Below are positions 31,544 to 36,570 of a stretch of DNA of 36,570 bases, in pieces. Both the position numbers and the translations under genes were made by a program. Position 1 is the first letter of the stretch; each line of letters opens with the position of its first letter. Source of the stretch: Oceanobacillus jordanicus (GTDB lineage Bacteria > Bacillota > Bacilli > Bacillales > Amphibacillaceae). The notes under the pieces were generated by a model. The model was not told the DNA's origin. It did no database searches and saw nothing but the letters and a program-made list of their open reading frames with translations. The stretch is from positions 1-36,570 of the forward strand of contig NZ_JAIFZM010000024.1 in NCBI RefSeq assembly GCF_022095695.1, given 5' to 3'.

Positions 31544-31987
31544 GTGTCTGAGAAACAATTAAAAAAGGCAATTGATACATTAAAGGAGTCAGGCGTCCGG
31601 ATCACACCACAACGACATGCGGTTTTGGAATATCTTCTAAATGCAATGGTTCACCCTACAGCTGATGATATATATAAAGCACTCGAAGGAAAATTTCCTA
31701 ATATGAGTGTGGCAACTGTTTATAACAATCTTCGGGTGTTGCGTGAAATTGGTCTTGTCAGGGAGCTAACCTACGGGGATTCCTCAAGCCGATTTGACTG
31801 TAATACTACGGAACATTATCACATCATCTGCGATTCTTGCGGCAAAATAGTGGATTTCCATTATCCTTCGCTGGATGAAGTGGAAGCATTAGCTGAACAG
31901 GTAACCGGCTTTGATGTTAGTCATCACCGCTTGGAAGTTTATGGTAAGTGCGAGGACTGTCAGGAAGTTGCTACACAAAAACATTGA
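31544..31987 (+). CDS. perR: Peroxide-sensing repressor PerR
   Basis: A 147-residue Fur-family regulator. Counting from the GTG at 31544 gives the regulatory metal ligands at the same numbers as B. subtilis PerR: His37, Asp85, His91, His93 and Asp104. The structural zinc site is Cys96, Cys99, Cys136 and Cys139. With Fe2+ bound, peroxide oxidises the histidines and releases DNA. The GTG start is preferred because GAGGTGG is 6 nt away, whereas it touches the ATG at 31538. Likely targets include its own promoter. Confidence 0.96.
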   Translation: MSEKQLKKAIDTLKESGVRITPQRHAVLEYLLNAMVHPTADDIYKALEGKFPNMSVATVYNNLRVLREIGLVRELTYGDSSSRFDCNTTEHYHIICDSCGKIVDFHYPSLDEVEALAEQVTGFDVSHHRLEVYGKCEDCQEVATQKH

Positions 31988-32049
31988 TTAATAAAAGCTG
32001 CAATTCTTATTTCAGAAGTAGATTAACCAAATTATTTGAACGACTATAG

Positions 32050-32100
32050 AACACTTTCGAATGGTACAGACAAATGAAGTACTAATCGGAAGTGTTTTTG
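32050..32100 (+). terminator. Terminator of perR
   Basis: AACACTTTCGA (32050-32060) pairs with TCGGAAGTGTT (32086-32096) with one G-T pair and a 25-nt loop, followed by TTT and G. Confidence 0.65.
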
Positions 32101-32149
32101 TATAGGCAAATAGATGAGTCAGAAGGCATTAGGTTTATAGTTAAAAAGA

Positions 32150-32200
32150 ATAAGCTACTTTCTTTCCTCCATAATGTACTGGAGGAAGGAAAGTAGCTTA
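32150..32200. terminator. Strong terminator of the pabA-pabB operon
   Basis: A very long stem, about 22 bp with one mismatch (ATAAGCTACTTTC..TTCCTCCA with TGGAGGAA..GAAAGTAGCTTAT), has an 8-nt loop. On the minus strand TTCTTTTT follows. The pabB stop codon lies in the stem base. Confidence 0.88.
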
Positions 32201-33961
32201 TTTGTAGGTGTAGTTCTTCTTTATCCCGGTGATTTCTATAGGAACCCATCCCCGGACACTATTTATCATCCAGAAACCGGTGCATTGTTTCATTTCTTGT
32301 TTATAGATGACCCGTTCATGTATGATGCCTCTGTCAAGTAGATCTTCTCTATATGTACCAGGTAGAAGCCCACATCTTACAGGTGGTGTGTAGAAGTTAC
32401 CGTCAATTTCTACGACAATGTTTCCAGTGGTACATTCGGTGATTTCGTTTGCGTGATTCCATAAGAGAAGGTCGTTTGCTTTTTCTCCAGCGTATTGGAA
32501 CAATGCTTGATAAACAGAACGGTTCGTTGTTTTGTGATATAGAAATAGATTGTCCTTATCTACAGGGACGGCGGCCAATTCAATTCTGACAGGGAGAGTT
32601 GACTCTTTTAATGGCTGGGATTCTAACTGGATACTTCCGTCCTGACTAACTAGTAAGCGAATTTTCCATTTTGTTTCTTCGGTAAGTTGTTGTTGTAAAT
32701 TCGTTAGTTCTTTTCTAATTTCAACTAAGTCTACTTGAAAGTTAAAATAGTCAGCTGATTTTTTTAGCCGCTTCAAATGGTTTTCGAGTACAAGAAATTC
32801 TCCATCGGTATATCCAATGCTCTCCAATAATTGAAAGTGATTGTGTTCTGAACGTAAAATTTTCGATTTTGTGAGAACCTCGTCATACTCCTCCTCAGAT
32901 TCAGAGTCCCATGTAATCCCGCCACCAACCCCGTACGTAGCGTTGCCTTTTTCATTATCTAGGATCACAGTACGTATTGGTACATTAAAAATAGCTTCCA
33001 TGTCTGGTGTAATGTACCCAATAGCACCACAGTAAACATTTCGTGGCTGTTCCTCGAGCTCTGTAATGATTTGCATCGTACTTCCTTTTGGTGCTCCTGT
33101 AATGGATCCACAAGGGAACAATGCTTTAAACACATCTGGTAACTCGATCGTTTCTTCCAGTTCTGCAGTTACAGTGGAGGTCATTTGGTGGACGGTTGGA
33201 TACGATTCGATGGAAAAAAGCTTTGGTACCTTAACGGTGCCTGGCTTTGCTATTCTTCCAAGGTCGTTTCGTAGTAAGTCCACAATCATCACGTTCTCTG
33301 CCCTATTTTTGGCCGAATGATAAAGCCAGTCCTTTTGTTGGATATCCAGCGGTAATGTATTTCCTCTCGACGCAGTACCTTTCATCGGCTTCGTGAAGAT
33401 AGTCCTGTCTTTTAGATGAAAAAACAATTCGGGTGAAGCAGATATCATCGTATGTTTGCCATCGTTAATATAGGCACTATAGTTAGAGGTCTGTGCCTCA
33501 GCTAGTTGTTTATAGTATGCGATACTGTCCCCAGTAAATTGACTGCGCATACGAATGGTATAGTTCACTTGATAGGTAATTCCTTGTCGGATTGCTTCCT
33601 TAATGCGACTGATGTTTTGAACGTACACCTCTTTTCCTGTAAGAGGGGTCCATTCTGCTGTTTCATATGTTCCTGTGGCCGTAAAGCTTTTTTTGCTAGG
33701 ATGATCAAATATCCCAAACCAAACGAGTGGTTGATTAACACTCGGATTTACTTTATATGTAGGATCAAAAGCGGGAGCGGCTTCATAGGAAACATACCCC
33801 GCAGCATAGGAACCATTATTGACAGCTTGTTGCACCCTTTTTAAGCAAGGAAGAACCTCTTCAATAGAAGAAGTGCTGATTATGTCGGTTGGATTGGTGA
33901 AATGCTTGGGCGATTTTACTCCTTCACCATTAAGAAAATCAAAGTATAACTGGGGCCTCAC
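32198..33961 (-). CDS. pabB: Fused aminodeoxychorismate synthase I / 4-amino-4-deoxychorismate lyase
   Basis: A 587-residue fusion. The PabB part (about 1-370) is a chorismate-binding enzyme with SASPELFF, the MKGTASRG motif (PIKGT type), RNDLGRI and CGSITGAPK, which makes 4-amino-4-deoxychorismate with the PabA amidotransferase. The C-terminal part (about 380-587) is a class IV aminotransferase-fold lyase (PabC) that releases pyruvate to give p-aminobenzoate, shown by ECTTGNIVVEIDG and PPVRCGLLPGTYRE. GTG start at 33961 with GGGAG 9 nt upstream, overlapping pabA by 23 bp. PABA feeds folate synthesis; no fol genes are adjacent. Confidence 0.93.
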   Translation of the reverse strand: MRPQLYFDFLNGEGVKSPKHFTNPTDIISTSSIEEVLPCLKRVQQAVNNGSYAAGYVSYEAAPAFDPTYKVNPSVNQPLVWFGIFDHPSKKSFTATGTYETAEWTPLTGKEVYVQNISRIKEAIRQGITYQVNYTIRMRSQFTGDSIAYYKQLAEAQTSNYSAYINDGKHTMISASPELFFHLKDRTIFTKPMKGTASRGNTLPLDIQQKDWLYHSAKNRAENVMIVDLLRNDLGRIAKPGTVKVPKLFSIESYPTVHQMTSTVTAELEETIELPDVFKALFPCGSITGAPKGSTMQIITELEEQPRNVYCGAIGYITPDMEAIFNVPIRTVILDNEKGNATYGVGGGITWDSESEEEYDEVLTKSKILRSEHNHFQLLESIGYTDGEFLVLENHLKRLKKSADYFNFQVDLVEIRKELTNLQQQLTEETKWKIRLLVSQDGSIQLESQPLKESTLPVRIELAAVPVDKDNLFLYHKTTNRSVYQALFQYAGEKANDLLLWNHANEITECTTGNIVVEIDGNFYTPPVRCGLLPGTYREDLLDRGIIHERVIYKQEMKQCTGFWMINSVRGWVPIEITGIKKNYTYK

Positions 33962-34538
33962 AACGCTTCACTCCCTTATTCTTTATAAAGTTATCTAACA
34001 TCTCGAGTCCTTGTTCGGTGAGAATGGCTTCTGGATGTGCCTGGATTCCTTCCAATGGATACTGCTTATGACGAAGACCCATGATTTCTCCTTTGTTTGT
34101 TTGTGCCGTTATTTCCAGACAGTCAGCTAAGGACTCTTTTTCTACGATTAAAGAATGGTAACGAGTTACCTGCAAGGGAGAAGGGAGTAGATTGAAAATA
34201 CCCTTACCGTCATGTGTAATGGTAGAAACTTTTCCATGCATTGGTTGCTCGGCGGGAATAACATTACTCCCAAATGCTCTAGCAAGAGCTTGATGGCCAA
34301 GACAGATGCCTAGGATTGGGATATTTTTATAGAAATGTTTGATTACGTTTAAACAGATCCCTGCTTCGTCTGGATGGCCTGGGCCAGGAGAAAGAACAAT
34401 ACATTCAGGTGATAACTGGTGAATTTCTTCTATTTCAATGGCATCATTTCGTTTTACCAGAACAGAATAGTTTAGTTGTTTCATATATTGTACGAGATTA
34501 TATGTAAAGGAATCATAGTTGTCAATAAGAAGTAGCAT
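33939..34538 (-). CDS. pabA: Glutamine amidotransferase subunit PabA/TrpG
   Basis: A 199-residue class I glutamine amidotransferase supplying ammonia to PabB. The nucleophile Cys79 lies in GICLGHQAL, the oxyanion segment in SPGPGHPDEAG (50-60), and the catalytic His and Glu in QAHPEA. RBS GAGGTG about 10 nt before the ATG. In B. subtilis the same subunit serves both anthranilate and PABA synthesis; here linkage to pabB shows the PABA role, and dual use is possible. The pair sits between perR and ygzB, unlike the folate operon position in B. subtilis. Confidence 0.93.
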   Translation of the reverse strand: MLLLIDNYDSFTYNLVQYMKQLNYSVLVKRNDAIEIEEIHQLSPECIVLSPGPGHPDEAGICLNVIKHFYKNIPILGICLGHQALARAFGSNVIPAEQPMHGKVSTITHDGKGIFNLLPSPLQVTRYHSLIVEKESLADCLEITAQTNKGEIMGLRHKQYPLEGIQAHPEAILTEQGLEMLDNFIKNKGVKRCEAPVIL

Positions 34539-34672
34539 TTGTTTTTACACCTCTTTATCCTGTTGAAATTTAGTTGAGTTTATTATACCAGAAATGCTCT
34601 GTGCGGCTGGAGTAATTATAAGGGAGGAGAGGAACGTAGAGGATAGCTTGTCTCATAAAATAGCCAAGCAAA

Positions 34673-34695
34673 CAAAAAGCCGCCATTATGGCGGC
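34673..34695 (-). terminator. Terminator of ygzB
   Basis: On the minus strand GCCGCCATAATGGCGGC (34695-34679) is a palindromic stem followed by TTTTTG. It lies just after the ygzB stop at 34703. Confidence 0.93.
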
Positions 34696-34702
34696 ATCTC
34701 AA

Positions 34703-35080
34703 CTACTTATTCTTCTTCGATTCTTTTTGATAACGGCGTGTATTATATTTTTCATCAAATTCTTTTCCTTCAAGGTTCTTGTCCAGTGTTAAAGGTTGCT
34801 TACAATGCATGCAAGCATCTACTCGTCCAAGCATTTTCGTTGGCTTTTCGCAATTTGGGCACACAATGGGCACAGCTTTGAGCGATAAGGTGCCAATCCA
34901 TACATATACCGCACAACTTAAAACAACCATTAAAACACCGAGAAGGAAAAAGATAAGCATTAACCATTCAATGTTTTTGGTTAATATTCCACCATACATT
35001 AAAAGAATACCGGCAAATACTAGAATGAGCGCAAAGGATCTTATCTTATTTATTTTACTAGAGTAAACTAATTGAGCCAC
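34703..35080 (-). CDS. ygzB: YgzB (UPF0295) membrane zinc-ribbon protein
   Basis: A 125-residue UPF0295/YgzB protein. Two membrane spans (about 13-33 and 40-64) precede a cytoplasmic zinc ribbon (CPNCEKP and CMHCKQP). The function is unknown. It is conserved next to perR and ygxA in Bacillus; here pabAB has been inserted between perR and it. GTG start at 35080 is set by AAGGAGG 7 nt upstream. Transcribed toward pabA but separated by a terminator. Confidence 0.93.
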   Translation of the reverse strand: MAQLVYSSKINKIRSFALILVFAGILLMYGGILTKNIEWLMLIFFLLGVLMVVLSCAVYVWIGTLSLKAVPIVCPNCEKPTKMLGRVDACMHCKQPLTLDKNLEGKEFDEKYNTRRYQKESKKNK

Positions 35081-35258
35081 GCTTGTTCCTCCTTCATACT
35101 TTCATAGGTAGTATAGCATATTTCACGAATTTTTTATTTCATAAAAAGGAATTTATCTATATGTAACGAATTGTACTATAATGTAATTTTAAATAATAAT
35201 AACTTCTTATCCTTATATAGAAAAGTATTAAAGACATTGTTTAATTGGAGGAAAAGGT

Positions 35259-36131
35259 ATGGAGCGATTTTTAAGACCTATTTATCAGGAACACGCGAGT
35301 GATGCAAATACATTGGGAATTATTCTGATGGAAAGAACGAAGTCTAATAGTCCAGTGACCGAAGACTTTGATGGGATTTTACTTATTATTGTGCAAAACG
35401 CGGAACAGCAGTGGCAAGCAAAGCATTATGAATTCGAGGACGAAAGATCTGCAGCGGTGCATATTGTAACAGAGCCGGTATTAATGGAATGGATTGATAC
35501 AAGTGGATATCGTAGGGCGGTTGAATGGGTGATTTATGGTAGAGTAATTTTTGACCGTAATGAGTATGTCTATAATTTAAAGAACCAATTGCGGGATTTC
35601 CCGAGTGAAAAGCGCGATCTGAGAAAAGCTATAGAGTTTGGGAAACTGGTAAAGAGCTATAGTGAAGCGAAAGACCTGTATGAGACAGAAGAATATAAGG
35701 ATGCCAACAGTAAGATCCTTTATTCGCTTCATTATTTAGCGAGACTAGCTGTGATTGAAAAAGGATATTACCCAGAGGTAACGGTTTGGAGCCAGGTGAA
35801 GCAAATTGATCTGGAAGTATATAAGTTATATGAAGAGTTTATTGAAAGTCGTGAAGAAATAAAGAAAAGAATCCAGTTAATGTTACTTGCCATGGACTTC
35901 ATTATTAGTAACAGGGCAAAGACTTCTGTTAAGCATTTATTAGAGATTATGGGGACAAAGGAAGAGCCTTGGTCTTATGTCCAGCTAAAAACGTTGCCGG
36001 AGACTTCTTCTTATTCTCTTGATCTAACAGCTGTTATTTCTTTTATGGTGGAAAAAGGATTACTTGTTACAGTAAAGGAACAGACCAAAGGGATTGGCGT
36101 TTATCACAGAAAGTATGTCGTTAAGAAGTGA
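35259..36131 (+). CDS. ygxA: YgxA-like nucleotidyltransferase-fold protein
   Basis: A 290-residue protein corresponding to B. subtilis YgxA, which lies directly upstream of the rrnD operon, as it appears to here. The N-terminal part resembles a nucleotidyltransferase-fold domain (FDGILLIIV near 30-40, then VEWVIYGRVIFDRN), the middle is helical (about 115-210), and the C-terminus may be a winged-helix-like segment. The classical GS-x-DxD catalytic motif is not evident. Substrate and role are unknown. RBS GGAGG 9 nt before the ATG. A TATAAT at 35177-35182 may be its promoter -10, without a good -35. Confidence 0.85.
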   Translation: MERFLRPIYQEHASDANTLGIILMERTKSNSPVTEDFDGILLIIVQNAEQQWQAKHYEFEDERSAAVHIVTEPVLMEWIDTSGYRRAVEWVIYGRVIFDRNEYVYNLKNQLRDFPSEKRDLRKAIEFGKLVKSYSEAKDLYETEEYKDANSKILYSLHYLARLAVIEKGYYPEVTVWSQVKQIDLEVYKLYEEFIESREEIKKRIQLMLLAMDFIISNRAKTSVKHLLEIMGTKEEPWSYVQLKTLPETSSYSLDLTAVISFMVEKGLLVTVKEQTKGIGVYHRKYVVKK

Positions 36132-36140
36132 GGAACTCTC

Positions 36141-36226
36141 TAAAGCTTTCCTGCATAGTATTGTAATGGCCTACGATATATCGCACCCCTAGAAATGCTG
36201 TTAATACGGTGCAGGTAGCTTTATTT
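36141..36226 (+). terminator. Possible terminator after ygxA
   Basis: AAAGCT..CCTGCA near 36151-36165 is complementary to TGCAGG..AGCTTT near 36210-36222, with a T/A-rich stretch after it. The loop is long, so this is weak. Confidence 0.35.
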
Positions 36227-36255
36227 AATTTTAATAAAGAAATTCAAAATTTACA

Positions 36256-36284
36256 TTGACTTTATATTTCATCCATGGTAAATT
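36256..36284 (+). promoter_or_regulatory. rRNA operon upstream promoter candidate (most distal)
   Basis: TTGACT (36256-36261) and TAAATT (36279-36284) with a 17-bp spacer, preceded by an A/T-rich UP-like stretch (36220-36250). Confidence 0.45.
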
Positions 36285-36322
36285 TAAATCCGTCGCAAAA
36301 ATCATGTTGATTTAACGACAAC

Positions 36323-36369
36323 TATCACACAAATAATTGTTGACAACATAATCGGTTGTGTGATATATT
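36323..36369 (+). promoter_or_regulatory. rRNA promoter P1 with flanking inverted repeat
   Basis: TTGACA (36340-36345) and TATATT (36364-36369) are 18 bp apart. A perfect 10-bp inverted repeat, TATCACACAA (36323-36332) and TTGTGTGATA (36356-36365), brackets the -35 and runs into the -10. Confidence 0.75.
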
Positions 36370-36436
36370 AATCAAGTCGCCAAATTCGACGGCAATCAAC
36401 AGCTTTTATCAGTTAAAAACAAAATGAAAAAAGTTA

Positions 36437-36465
36437 TTGACAAAGCATTGTGAAGATGGTAAGAT
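36437..36465 (+). promoter_or_regulatory. rRNA promoter P2
   Basis: TTGACA (36437-36442) and TAAGAT (36460-36465) with a 17-bp spacer follow an A-rich UP-like segment. P1 and P2 are about 97 bp apart, the tandem arrangement usual for Bacillus rrn operons. Confidence 0.85.
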
Positions 36466-36500
36466 ATAAAAGTCGCTGAAAAAAACGACGAAAAACAAAT

Positions 36501-36562
36501 TGCTCTTTGAAAACTGAACAGAACAACTAGTATGTCAAGGAAAAACAGACTTTCTGTTTTTC
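36501..36562 (+). promoter_or_regulatory. rRNA leader: boxA and processing hairpin
   Basis: TGCTCTTTGAAAACT (36501-36515) is the boxA antitermination element of Bacillus rRNA leaders. GAAAAACAGA (36540-36549) and TCTGTTTTTC (36553-36562) form a perfect 10-bp hairpin, perhaps part of the 16S processing stem. The 16S gene must begin shortly after the window end. Confidence 0.85.
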
Positions 36563-36570
36563 GAAGAAAT

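Overview
The window comes from a low-G+C, endospore-forming member of the Bacillaceae, probably near Virgibacillus, Oceanobacillus or Lentibacillus. The evidence is a gamma-type SASP gene, CtsR-controlled clpE, PerR, and a gene order resembling the Bacillus subtilis yfhE-yfhF-recX-yfhH-yfhP-mutY ... sspE-ntdP-ygaD-gsaB ... bcp-perR-ygzB-ygxA-rrn segment. The genus is inferred from gene content and intergenic repeat types, not from a database match. The right edge lies in the leader of an rRNA operon; the 16S gene itself is outside the window.

Layout. 1-4500: clpE with a CtsR-operated promoter, a secreted ComEC-like metallo-beta-lactamase protein, an SPFH membrane protein and a 55-residue ribbon-helix-helix protein. 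4500-4960: a 21-bp-period tandem repeat. 4960-10690: two GntR-controlled ABC exporter cassettes facing each other across a MITE-like element. 10840-13920: an XRE regulator divergent from a small dsRBD-like protein with twin 15-bp palindromes between them, then yfhE, a GNAT gene with an elaborate potential leader RNA, a short repeated-type ORF, and yfhF. 13920-14490: intergenic repeats only. 14490-17940: recX, yfhH, yfhP and mutY (genome maintenance). 17940-22960: a small unknown gene, sspE, ntdP, an ABC exporter coupled to a 14-codon leader ORF, and gsaB. 22960-27740: a second copy of the 13.9-14.5 kb repeat type, then a complete Bce-type peptide-sensing and detoxification module (response regulator, kinase, ATPase, permease). 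27860-36130: a K+ channel, bcp, a phosphoglycosyltransferase-like protein lacking its catalytic dyad, a 2-hydroxyacid dehydrogenase, a cobalamin adenosyltransferase, perR, a pabA/pabB-pabC pair, ygzB and ygxA. 36240-36570: three candidate rRNA promoters and the boxA leader.

How the genes work together. Stress handling dominates: protein quality control (clpE), peroxide sensing and removal (perR, bcp), envelope and peptide-antibiotic response (Bce module, two GntR-ABC cassettes), oxidised-guanine repair (mutY) and recombination control (recX). Housekeeping additions are heme (gsaB), cobalamin activation, p-aminobenzoate supply and nucleotide metabolism (ntdP). No transposase, phage gene or CRISPR array was found; mobile-type DNA is limited to short non-coding repeats.

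The most unusual object is the region upstream of the GNAT gene (12541-12720). Its transcript can form two mutually exclusive sets of helices, one hiding the Shine-Dalgarno sequence, and it contains a tRNA T-arm look-alike. I know of no described RNA class that matches it.
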